From: Anaerolineae bacterium | GTDB lineage: Bacteria; Chloroflexota; Anaerolineae; Aggregatilineales; UBA2796 | NCBI GenBank assembly: GCA_025055255.1 | Contig: JANWYI010000010.1 | Span: 1-55,891, forward strand | Direction: 5' to 3' | DNA length: 55,891 nt | Shown here: in pieces, positions 17,202 to 24,961 of the stretch | Layout: every line of letters begins with the position of its first letter | Position numbering within the stretch: position 1 is the first letter of the stretch | Notes under the pieces: generated by a model | The model's database searches: none | The model's input: the letters and a program-made list of their open reading frames with translations, nothing else | What the model was told of the DNA's origin: nothing | Made by a program: the position numbers and the translations under genes

Positions 17202-18664
17202 CCGCTGCGATGCCGACTGAAGGCACGCTCATAGACGCGGACGTACTCAGCAGCGCTTTTATTCCAGCTGAAGTCAGTCTGCATGGCGCGCAGCTGCATA
17301 CGGCGGAATGCCTCCGAGCGGTTGCGATAGGTCTCTAGCGCCCAGCGCAACGTGCCAAGGACCGCCTCAGGCGTTTCCCAGAGGAAAACAAAGCCTGTGC
17401 CGACATCAGCGTCCTTGTTGTCATAATTCTGGACAGTGTCAGCTAGTCCGCCTGTCTCACGCACGACTGGCAAAGCGCCGTAGCGCATGGCGATCATCTG
17501 ACTTGTGCCGCATGGCTCGTAGCGGCTAGGCATTAGGAACAGGTCGCTTGCGGCGTAAATGCGCTGTGACAGCACAGCGTCATAGCCAATCACAGCGCGC
17601 ATACGGTTGCCGTAAGTGTACTCAAGCGTGCGCAAGCCGTCTTCAAGGTGGCTTTCACCGCTACCTAAGACGACAACTTGCACATCGTCTTCTGCCAACA
17701 GCTGATAGAGCGCAGGAATGGCGAGATCGAAGCCTTTTTGAGCGGTCAGGCGCGTCACAGCGCCGATGAATGGCACGTCAGCGCGCTGTGGCAAGCCAAG
17801 TTGCGCCTGCAGCGCTGTCTTGTTCAGCGGACGCGGCGCAAGGTTCTGGACGCTGAACGGATGGAGCAGGGCAGGGTCTGTGGCAGGATCGTTGCGCTCC
17901 ATGTCCAAGCCGTTCAAAATGCCCATAACGTCGCCGCCATGAGCGCGCCAACGCACAAGTGCCTCTAAGCCTTCGCCAAAGCGCGGATACTGAATTTCTT
18001 CGGCGTAGCGCGGACTAACCGCTGTGATCATGTCGCTGTAGGCAATGGCAATTGCCAGCAAGTTGCCGTCTTTGCCGTGATAGAGCAGGTCAGGCTGCGT
18101 GCGTGTTGGAATGCCTGCGTCGAAGAGTGCAGCGCCTGCCCAGTCACCCTGGTAGCCCATGTTGTGAATGGTCAACACAGTGCCAACAGGTTGCCAGAAC
18201 GAATCAAAGCGGCTGTAAGCCACCAAGAAGCTGCCCAGAGCTGTATGCCAGTCATGGACATGCAGCACATCCAACTTCCAGCCTTCACGCTGTGCTAGTT
18301 GCCATGCCAGCGCGAGCGTGAACTCACTGAAGGCAATGAAGCGCTGCTTGTCCCACTCTGTATCCGTGTAAAGTTGCCAGCCTTGTCCGAAGAACGGGTA
18401 GCTTTCCAGGAAGTAGACTGGCACGCCGTCTGACTCGGTATGGTGGACGTAGATATCTGCTACGCCGCGCCGCCGCCCAAATTGATAGTGAAAGGCGTAG
18501 GCGATGTTGTAGCGCCCGCGCTGAATGAAGCCATGCAGCGGCATCACCACGCGTGCATCCACGCCTATGCGGCGCAGCGCTTTGGGCAAGCTGCCGATCA
18601 CGTCCGCCAAGCCGCCTGCCTTGGCGAAGGGCGTCATCTCAGCTGCAGAGAACAGGACGTTCAT
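17198..18664 (-). CDS. glgA: Glycogen synthase (ADP/UDP-glucose-dependent, GT5)
   Basis: 488 residues, normal for bacterial GlgA. It transfers glucose from a nucleotide sugar to the end of an alpha-1,4-glucan. Seen are the N-terminal 'KAGGLADVIGSLPKAL' glucose-nucleotide binding motif, 'HDWHTA', 'TIHNMGYQG', and 'PSRYEPCGTSQMIAMRYGALP' territory with the catalytic Glu, then ETGGLADTV. It is the last gene of a minus-strand run, 16 nt after the acidic-protein gene, and has no convincing ribosome binding site of its own, which suggests coupling to the upstream gene. No other glg gene is in the window. Confidence 0.97.
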   Translation of the reverse strand: MNVLFSAAEMTPFAKAGGLADVIGSLPKALRRIGVDARVVMPLHGFIQRGRYNIAYAFHYQFGRRRGVADIYVHHTESDGVPVYFLESYPFFGQGWQLYTDTEWDKQRFIAFSEFTLALAWQLAQREGWKLDVLHVHDWHTALGSFLVAYSRFDSFWQPVGTVLTIHNMGYQGDWAGAALFDAGIPTRTQPDLLYHGKDGNLLAIAIAYSDMITAVSPRYAEEIQYPRFGEGLEALVRWRAHGGDVMGILNGLDMERNDPATDPALLHPFSVQNLAPRPLNKTALQAQLGLPQRADVPFIGAVTRLTAQKGFDLAIPALYQLLAEDDVQVVVLGSGESHLEDGLRTLEYTYGNRMRAVIGYDAVLSQRIYAASDLFLMPSRYEPCGTSQMIAMRYGALPVVRETGGLADTVQNYDNKDADVGTGFVFLWETPEAVLGTLRWALETYRNRSEAFRRMQLRAMQTDFSWNKSAAEYVRVYERAFSRHRSG

Positions 18665-18680
18665 TATGGCGCGCCTACCG

Positions 18681-19109
18681 TCAAGCGAGTTGGCGCAGCG
18701 ACAGACTTAGGCGCAGCTGATCCTCGAAATCTTCATCTTCGAACAGGCTCAGTTGATCCTCGAAGTCCTCGTCTTCAAAGTCTTCCTCTTCCTCATCAAA
18801 GTCGTCGAAGTCGAAGTCGTCTTCTTCATCGAAGTCGTCCTCATCTTCGTCGTCGAAGTCGTCTTCATCGTCAAAATCGAGGTCTTCGTCTTCCTCATCG
18901 AAGTCGAAGTCCTCTTCATCATCCAATTCTTCCTCTTCATCTTCGTAACGACGTCTGACGGCGAGAGGCGATAGATTAAGCGCAGCTACGGGCGAGCGCG
19001 GCGTAGCGTCGCTGGAAGTGATCTCGGCACGGACTTGGTACAGCGTCGTTATGGCAGACGCGTCGGTCTCAGAGAGTGTGTTTAGGGATGAGAGTGCAGT
19101 TGCGCTCAC
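18681..19109 (-). CDS. Extremely acidic Asp/Glu-rich protein of unknown function
   Basis: About 142 residues from GTG 19109, chosen because AAGGAG sits 6 nt upstream; the frame extends further but without another such site. The first 55 residues are ordinary Ser/Thr-rich sequence. The next 75 are almost only Asp, Glu and Phe (runs such as EDEEEELDDEEDFDFDEED). The end carries two near copies of FEDEDFEDQL. The acidic tail resembles those of RNA polymerase delta subunits or histone-chaperone-like proteins in composition only. It lies between the HEAT genes and glgA on one strand, so it may act with them (inference). The repetitive GAAGTC-type DNA could vary by slippage. Confidence 0.75.
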   Translation of the reverse strand: MSATALSSLNTLSETDASAITTLYQVRAEITSSDATPRSPVAALNLSPLAVRRRYEDEEEELDDEEDFDFDEEDEDLDFDDEDDFDDEDEDDFDEEDDFDFDDFDEEEEDFEDEDFEDQLSLFEDEDFEDQLRLSLSLRQLA

Positions 19110-19196
19110 AAAAGACTCCTTAGCATGTGCAGAGCAGGATCGCAGGCATTGTAACGCTACCTTTTGCAGCACGTCAACTCTGAATTGCTGCAGATG

Positions 19197-19427
19197 CTAT
19201 TCAGTTTTCTGACTGCCCTTTGCCGCGTGCTTATCGTAGATTTCACGTCCGGCGAGCTTGGCTGCCTTGCGCACCTCCGGGTCACTGTCGTTACGGAAGA
19301 CTTGCTCAAGAGCAGGTAGAGCGGCTAGATCACCAAGCAGACGCAGTTCATTGATCGAACGCAAGCGCACAGCAGGGTCTTTATCTTTCAGGCGTTGGAT
19401 GTGATATTCCACCAGTTTGCTTACCAT
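19197..19427 (-). CDS. Small HEAT-repeat protein (third of three)
   Basis: 76 residues forming about two HEAT helices pairs: 'DPAVRLRSINELRLLGD' and 'DPEVRKAAKLAGREIYDK'. The pattern D/P-x-x-R, Leu-Gly-Asp and AxxAG-x-IY is shared with the two genes upstream, so the three are paralogues. Such short HEAT proteins usually bind a protein partner; no catalytic motif is visible. AAGGA lies about 11 nt before the ATG. 87 nt follow before the acidic-protein start. Confidence 0.8.
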   Translation of the reverse strand: MVSKLVEYHIQRLKDKDPAVRLRSINELRLLGDLAALPALEQVFRNDSDPEVRKAAKLAGREIYDKHAAKGSQKTE

Positions 19428-19453
19428 AGCTTGTCCAGTCCTTCAACCGAACT

Positions 19454-19717
19454 CTAAGTATGCTTCACCTGATGGTCTGAGGCAACAGTGGTGTGGCGCT
19501 GATGGGCAAGGCGGCGCTGTGCAGCCTGGTAGATGGCTTTACCAACGCTCTGCGCCAACTTACGAATCTCAAGGTCAGGGTCAAGCGCGAACAGATTTGC
19601 CAAAGCGCCTAGCGCACGCGGATCGCCAATGAGCTCAATCTGGCGAATGGCTTGGCGGCGTGTGGCAGGATCAGGATCGCGCAAGCGTTGCAACCAGACA
19701 TCTAAAGGATCGCGCAT
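19454..19717 (-). CDS. Small HEAT-repeat protein (second of three)
   Basis: About 87 residues from ATG 19717, preferred because GAGGT lies 6 nt upstream; GTG 19723 is in frame. HEAT motifs 'DPATRRQAIRQIELIGDPRAL' minus its ends and 'DLEIRKLAQSVGKAIYQAA' are seen, then a basic/His-rich tail. It starts 9 nt after the stop of the first HEAT gene and ends 26 nt before the next, so the three are one transcription unit. Function unknown. Confidence 0.8.
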   Translation of the reverse strand: MRDPLDVWLQRLRDPDPATRRQAIRQIELIGDPRALGALANLFALDPDLEIRKLAQSVGKAIYQAAQRRLAHQRHTTVASDHQVKHT

Positions 19718-19726
19718 TGGCACACC

Positions 19727-20161
19727 TCAGCTGAAGAAATCTTCCGAAAGTCCTTCATCCAGCAAACGCATGAGGTCTATTGGTGCCTGATTAGGTGACG
19801 CAGGCGGCACTGAAGGCGCGCTGCGCCGCGCCTCGAAGAGCGCCTCTTGCTGCAGAGCAAGGTGCATGTGATCGTAGACGCGCGGGTCTTTCTCGATCAG
19901 GCTGTGCAAGAAAGCCTCTTGGCGCTCCGCTAACGTCGCTGAGGCAACAGCGCTTTGAGCCTGCATGCGGCGCTTAGCTGCGTAAATAATTTGCCCTGCC
20001 CAGCCTGCCACTTGCCGCACGCCCGGCTCAGGGTCTGTCTGATAGACCTGAGCAATGGCAGGCAGAGCGCGCACTTCCTCGACCATTGCAAGGATGCGCA
20101 ACGTCTCGACGCGTACCCACTGATCAGAATGCTTTAGCCGTTCCAGCAGCTCTTCCAGCAT
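19727..20161 (-). CDS. HEAT-repeat protein (first of three)
   Basis: About 144 residues from ATG 20161; an in-frame TTG at 20176 would add five residues and has AGGCAG upstream. The N-terminal half has HEAT repeats ('WVRVETLRILAMVEE', 'EPGVRQVAGWAGQIIYAAK') like its two downstream paralogues. The C-terminal half is a helical extension ending in acidic 'LDEGLSEDFFS'. An extended -10 lies just upstream, so this may be the first gene of the HEAT unit. Function unknown. Confidence 0.82.
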   Translation of the reverse strand: MLEELLERLKHSDQWVRVETLRILAMVEEVRALPAIAQVYQTDPEPGVRQVAGWAGQIIYAAKRRMQAQSAVASATLAERQEAFLHSLIEKDPRVYDHMHLALQQEALFEARRSAPSVPPASPNQAPIDLMRLLDEGLSEDFFS

Positions 20162-20192
20162 GGTATTTGCGACCAAGGCATGTGTCTGCCTA

Positions 20193-20198
20193 AGTATA
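20193..20198 (-). promoter_or_regulatory. Extended -10 upstream of the HEAT-repeat genes
   Basis: TGT-TATACT on the minus strand lies in the 30-bp gap between the GNAT stop and the HEAT gene. The surrounding 13-mer is identical to that before pfkA. No -35 is evident. Confidence 0.45.
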
Positions 20199-20206
20199 AC
20201 ACATGG

Positions 20207-21082
20207 CTAGAGATAGAGATACATTTCAATGCGCTGAAACGCTTCTAGGTAGCCAAACCGTTCCATCACCTGCCAAGCAGGATGATCGATTGGCAAGTTT
20301 TCCACTTTGGTGTCCTGAGCGCTGTATGTTTTGTGCAAGTGGTAGAGCAACGCTTGGATCACAGGCTCACTAGTGACGCCGCCGAACACGAAATGTGTCA
20401 GTTGGAACGGCAAACGCTGGAAGATCAACCAGCCGCTCTCGCTGCTAGAGAGCGTGACGTGCAAGCCACGCAAGTTACCTGAATTGCGAAGCGACGCCGC
20501 TTCTTCTGTCCACGCAGCGCATTGTGTCTGCTCATACTCGCGCAGCAGAGCGACGATCCGTGCATTATCAAGCGGCTCAATCTCGGCATTCGGCACGCAT
20601 AGCGACTCATGAGGCGCGCCAGGCGGACGACGCACGACCATCAGATCGCGGACTGGCTCAAAGCCAAGCTTGTGAAAAAGGCGCGTGGCAGGCTCGTTGC
20701 CTCTAATCACCTCTAGCTGGACGCGCTGTGCGCCGAGCGTGCGCGCATTTGCCAGCATTAACTCGGTCAAAAACTGCCCAATGTGCCTGCCGCGCCGCTC
20801 CGGGATGACACCCAAGCGCGTGATCCATGCGCGCTCGCCGCGTATGCCCAACATGCAGACACCAAGCTCAAGATTGTCGCCGTTCAGTGCCACAGCCGAG
20901 GCGTCCAAGTTCACGTCGTAGTCACGCACGTATTCTGCCATACGCTTGCCGTTCATCGGCATAGGCACGATGTAATCTATGCGCGCGTGATTGTAGATAT
21001 CAGCGAGCTGATCATAAGAGTACTGGCTGGCAAGCACAGCAAAAGCGCTGCTATGCGATAGCTTACTCGGTTGTGTCGTCAT
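20207..21082 (-). CDS. GNAT family acetyltransferase
   Basis: 291 residues. The N-terminal half is a GNAT domain with acetyl-CoA binding motif A 'RLGVIPERRGRHIGQFL' (R-x-x-G-x-x-G pattern) and 'GNEPATRLFHKLGFEPVRD'. The C-terminal half looks like a second, degenerate GNAT-like domain without motif A. The acceptor substrate is unknown. Its ATG overlaps the stop of the receiver-domain gene by 20 bp, so the two are cotranscribed and probably coupled. Confidence 0.9.
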   Translation of the reverse strand: MTTQPSKLSHSSAFAVLASQYSYDQLADIYNHARIDYIVPMPMNGKRMAEYVRDYDVNLDASAVALNGDNLELGVCMLGIRGERAWITRLGVIPERRGRHIGQFLTELMLANARTLGAQRVQLEVIRGNEPATRLFHKLGFEPVRDLMVVRRPPGAPHESLCVPNAEIEPLDNARIVALLREYEQTQCAAWTEEAASLRNSGNLRGLHVTLSSSESGWLIFQRLPFQLTHFVFGGVTSEPVIQALLYHLHKTYSAQDTKVENLPIDHPAWQVMERFGYLEAFQRIEMYLYL

Positions 21083-21497
21083 ACGTTGATCTCAGTGTGT
21101 TGGGCTGACTCGGTGGCTGAATAATTGGCTCTGGCGGCGCTAAAAACGCCTCAACTTGACCCACAAAGCGGCGTGTATCTATCGGCTTGACGATGACGCC
21201 ATGGCAGCCGTAGGCTCTTGCCATGCTGTGTGCTGTGGCTTCAGGCCAAGCCGTGAAAGCGACTAGGCGCGTCCTGGCTAACGATGGTTGTTGCTGTAAG
21301 AGCGCGATCACGGTCTGTCCGTCAATGTCAGGCAAGCCTAGGTCGATCAAGACAAGGTCAGGCGATGTTTCAAGAATGGTAGTCAAGCCATCTTCACCAG
21401 TCTCAGTGAGGATAGCACGATGACCTGCATTCCTCAACAATTTGGCGACCAGTCTGCCATTCTGGACGTTGTCCTCGACGATCACAATGACAGCCAT
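21063..21497 (-). CDS. Single-domain response regulator
   Basis: 144 residues consisting of one receiver domain and a short Pro-rich tail. The acidic pocket (VEDN), the phosphoacceptor Asp in 'LVLIDLGLPDIDG', the switch Thr in 'VAFTA' and the Lys in 'VKPID' are all present. No output domain exists, so it signals through a partner (CheY/DivK type). It is the first gene of a long minus-strand run; the downstream GNAT, HEAT and acidic proteins are candidate outputs (inference). AAGGAG lies 11 nt before the ATG. No histidine kinase is nearby. Confidence 0.93.
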   Translation of the reverse strand: MAVIVIVEDNVQNGRLVAKLLRNAGHRAILTETGEDGLTTILETSPDLVLIDLGLPDIDGQTVIALLQQQPSLARTRLVAFTAWPEATAHSMARAYGCHGVIVKPIDTRRFVGQVEAFLAPPEPIIQPPSQPNTLRSTYDDTTE

Positions 21498-21593
21498 CAG
21501 AAAAATGCTCCTTGAGAAACCTAGCGTACGCCTTATGGAATTTTACCCCAGCCTTTCAATCAGCTCGTCACTTTGAGAGAGCTTTGAGTCAAG

Positions 21594-21622
21594 TTGGCAA
21601 ATGGCTGTAGAGTGACTAGGAT
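21594..21622 (+). promoter_or_regulatory. Promoter of the peroxiredoxin gene
   Basis: TTGGCA (21594-21599) and TAGGAT (21617-21622) are separated by 17 bp, 34 nt before the ATG. Confidence 0.45.
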
Positions 21623-21656
21623 CGAAAAGGATTTTTAGCGAATTGGAGGATGCTCA

Positions 21657-22121
21657 ATGCCCGCAATTGGCGAAATTGCGCCTGACTTTGAGGCACTGAC
21701 TGACGAAGGCAAGCCGATCAAGCTCTCGGACTTACGCGGCAAGAAAGTTGTGCTGTACTTTTATCCAAAAGACTTCACCAGCGGCTGTGAAATGCAAGCC
21801 TGCGCTTTCCGCGATCACTACGCGCAATTCGAGGCGGCAAACGCTGTTGTGCTAGGCGTCAGTCCTGACGACGTTGAGAGCCATCAACGGTTTCGTCAAG
21901 CGCTCAACCTGCCTTTTCATCTGCTCGTGGATAGCGACTACAGCCTTTCCAAAGCGTGGGAGAGCTACGGCACGAAAACTTACCCTGATGGTCTGACTTT
22001 CACAGGCACGCTGCGCAGCCATTTCGTCATTGACGAACATGGCGTGATCATTGACGTGCAAAATCCTGTCTCGCCGCAAGAGAGCGCTAAACGCGCTTTA
22101 GAAGTAGTGCAACGCGCTTGA
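21657..22121 (+). CDS. bcp: Thioredoxin-dependent peroxiredoxin, BCP/PrxQ type
   Basis: 154 residues, full length. It reduces hydroperoxides with a thiol partner. 'YPKDFTSGCEMQACAFRD' contains the peroxidatic Cys (SGC) and the resolving Cys five residues on, as in PrxQ. The usual TPGC is TSGC here, while Pro and Thr of PxxxTxxC are kept. GGAGG precedes the ATG by about 7 nt. It is convergent with pyrH, with a strong hairpin between. Confidence 0.95.
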   Translation: MPAIGEIAPDFEALTDEGKPIKLSDLRGKKVVLYFYPKDFTSGCEMQACAFRDHYAQFEAANAVVLGVSPDDVESHQRFRQALNLPFHLLVDSDYSLSKAWESYGTKTYPDGLTFTGTLRSHFVIDEHGVIIDVQNPVSPQESAKRALEVVQRA

Positions 22122-22137
22122 GTCACGCGCGCCGACT

Positions 22138-22160
22138 CGCCGATGCACTGTGCATCGGCG
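22138..22160. terminator. Hairpin between convergent bcp and pyrH
   Basis: CGCCGATGCA and TGCATCGGCG pair perfectly over 10 bp with a CTG loop. No T-run follows on either strand, so it may stabilise 3' ends or act in both directions rather than terminate alone. Confidence 0.6.
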
Positions 22161-22171
22161 AACGCGCTCGG

Positions 22172-22975
<804 letters not shown>

Positions 22976-23000
22976 TCAGTGTATATGCATTGTGCTGTAC

Positions 23001-23612
23001 TTATTCAGCGGCACCATCTTCGCCTAACGCAAAACGTGCAAAGCGCCGCACGACGATGTTTTCCTTGATTTCGGCGATCAGATCGGTCAGCACATCAGCG
23101 ACTTTCTTTGAGTCGTCGAAGAACCAAGGCTGTTCCATCAGCACGATCTCTTCGAACCACTTGTTCATGCGCCCATCCACAATCTTAGCAGCCACTGCCT
23201 CACTTTTACCTTCGGCAATGGCGCGCTCTAACTGGGTTTGGCGCTCCTTTTCGATCAGCTCTTGCGGCACATCCTCGCGGCGCAGGTAGCGCGGCGCTGC
23301 GTTGGCAATGTGCAGTGCTAGGTCTTTGGCAAATTGACGGAACTGCTCATTGCGCGCGACAAAGTCCGTCTCGCTGTTCACCTCGACGATCACGCCCATG
23401 CGCCCATTGTGGTGCATATAGGTCTGCACAATGCCGTCATTGGCGACGCGCCCAGCTTTCTTGGCTGCGGTCGCCATGCCTTTCTTGCGCAGATATTCAG
23501 CGGCTTTCTCTAGATCGCCGCCGCTCTCAGCGAGCGCTGTACGACACTCATTAAACCCTGCGCCTGTCATCTCGCGCAGCTGCTTGACCAGTTGTGCGCT
23601 TACTTCAGCCAC
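23001..23612 (-). CDS. tsf: Elongation factor Ts
   Basis: 203 residues, the short EF-Ts form found in Chloroflexota, Thermus and cyanobacteria. It is the guanine nucleotide exchange factor of EF-Tu. The N-terminal UBA-like part has 'LREMTGAGFNECRTAL' and the core has 'VEVNSETDFVARNEQF'. The start is GTG with AAGGAG 8 nt upstream. It begins 12 nt after the rpsB stop, so the two are cotranscribed. Confidence 0.97.
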   Translation of the reverse strand: MAEVSAQLVKQLREMTGAGFNECRTALAESGGDLEKAAEYLRKKGMATAAKKAGRVANDGIVQTYMHHNGRMGVIVEVNSETDFVARNEQFRQFAKDLALHIANAAPRYLRREDVPQELIEKERQTQLERAIAEGKSEAVAAKIVDGRMNKWFEEIVLMEQPWFFDDSKKVADVLTDLIAEIKENIVVRRFARFALGEDGAAE

Positions 23613-23624
23613 TGATGTCTCTCC

Positions 23625-24470
23625 TTAGTCTTCATCATCCTCAAAGCTGCTGCTGCTGAGCTTCCTTAACGCTGAGGCGCCCAAAAAGGCAGTGTTATCC
23701 ATGTCATCCAGGTCGTCAGCGTCGAATGGCTCTGGCACAGCCTCGCTGACGCTCTCCTCAGGCTCTTCATCCGCCTCACGCTTATCGCTGATAGCGAGTC
23801 CTTCCAGCACAGCATCGGCGATCTTGCTAGTGAGCAGCTTGATGGCGCGAATTGCGTCGTCATTCGCAGGGATGACGTAATCAATCAGCTCAGGATTGCA
23901 GTTCGTATCTACCAAAGCGATGATAGGAATGCCAAGTGCGTTCGCCTCTTCAACGGCTGTATGTTCGCGGCGCACGTCAATGACGAACAGCAAGGCAGGC
24001 AGGCGCGTCATAGTGCGCAAGCCGCCTAGACGCACGCGCAGTTTCTCAACCATGCGCTCACGCCGCAGCAGCTCTTTTTTGGTGTAGTAGCCTGTCTCGC
24101 CGCGCTCAATTTCCTCTTCAATACGCTTCAGCTGGTCAATACGCGCCTTAATGGTGCGCCAGTTGGTCAGCGTGCCGCCTAGCCAGCGCTGGTTGACGTA
24201 AGGCATGCCACAGCGCTCTGCCTCTTGCTGCACGGTCTCCTGCGCTTGGCGCTTAGTGCCGACAAATAAAATCTTGTTGCCTTTGGAAACTTCCTCTTTA
24301 ACGCGCTCACACGCCTCTTCCAGATTAGTGAGCGTTTGCTGCAGATCGAGGATGTGAATCCCATTGCGCTCCGTGAAAATGTACGGCTTCATGCGCGGAT
24401 CCCACTTCTTGGCACGATGCCCGAAGTGGACGCCCGTTTCCAAGAGCGCTTTCATCGAGACAATAGGCAT
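23625..24470 (-). CDS. rpsB: Ribosomal protein S2
   Basis: 281 residues. Family motifs are '[19 protein letters not shown]', '[10 protein letters not shown]', '[12 protein letters not shown]' and '[19 protein letters not shown]'. The last 55 residues are an acidic, Ser-rich extension ending FEDDED, longer than in E. coli. AAGGAG lies 11 nt before the ATG. Transcription starts from a good promoter about 120 nt upstream through a leader that can fold, a place where S2 often represses its own synthesis (established for E. coli rpsB; inference here). Confidence 0.97.
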   Translation of the reverse strand: MPIVSMKALLETGVHFGHRAKKWDPRMKPYIFTERNGIHILDLQQTLTNLEEACERVKEEVSKGNKILFVGTKRQAQETVQQEAERCGMPYVNQRWLGGTLTNWRTIKARIDQLKRIEEEIERGETGYYTKKELLRRERMVEKLRVRLGGLRTMTRLPALLFVIDVRREHTAVEEANALGIPIIALVDTNCNPELIDYVIPANDDAIRAIKLLTSKIADAVLEGLAISDKREADEEPEESVSEAVPEPFDADDLDDMDNTAFLGASALRKLSSSSFEDDED

Positions 24471-24590
24471 GAGTTGAGTGACTCCTTAATGGATTGTGTT
24501 AAACCGCGTTTGCCCATCTCCTGCGGCGCTCATTCCGGCTCTGGAACACACACGCCGCATCTGAGCAAGGCTGAATTAGGCTTATGCCCA
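24471..24590 (-). promoter_or_regulatory. Structured leader of rpsB-tsf
   Basis: About 120 nt lie between the likely start of transcription and the rpsB ATG. On the plus strand TGCGGCG (24522-24528) is complementary to CGCCGCA (24553-24559), enclosing TTCC/GGAA (24533-24536, 24543-24546). The nested stem lies 50-90 nt before the ATG. It is a candidate binding site for autoregulation by S2 (inference). Confidence 0.45.
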
Positions 24591-24597
24591 AGCGGGC

Positions 24598-24627
24598 AGT
24601 ATAGCACAGCCCAGTCTGACTTTTCAA
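24598..24627 (-). promoter_or_regulatory. Promoter of rpsB-tsf
   Basis: On the minus strand TTGAAA (24622-24627) and TATACT (24598-24603) are 18 bp apart, with TGC directly before the -10 (extended -10). Confidence 0.75.
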
Positions 24628-24961
24628 GGGTCGGTCTGTGGCTTGAGAGCGTCAAATGAGAGGCTGTTTGCCAAGTTCGGCGCAACGCGCAACCTCTATA
24701 AACGACATACCGCTGCAAACTGAGTTTTTGCATAGATGATCTGCCAAGTTGAGCATGTTTACTGAATAACTCCAAGCCATAAGCCTGAGTCGTGCATTCG
24801 GCACAGCAGTGTCGCTATCTGCGCGCAACTTAGCGGCGCTTGGTGTCTTCTGTGGACCAAGCTGCAGTTAGACTTGCGCACGCTTGACGTTCTACCTTCT
24901 CAGGCTATTTGTGAGCTAAACTCAAGCGGAAAAGTTTTCTGAAAATAAATGTAGAGGGAAA
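24628..24961. other. Intergenic stretch between rpsB promoter and COG2403 gene
   Basis: About 330 bases without a supported gene. A weak candidate promoter for the plus-strand gene is TTGACG at 24884-24889 with TATTTG at 24906-24911. Nothing else stands out; the short reading frames here have no ribosome binding site or recognisable protein. Confidence 0.4.

Noticed and set aside
18440-18958. Plus-strand 172-codon frame opposite glgA and the acidic gene
   Set aside because: His/Arg/Ser-rich sequence is the complement of the Asp/Glu codons; glgA and the GTG start with AAGGAG on the other strand are better supported.
24530-24775. Minus-strand 81-codon frame upstream of rpsB
   Set aside because: It overlaps the rpsB promoter and leader, lacks a ribosome binding site and shows no protein-like pattern.
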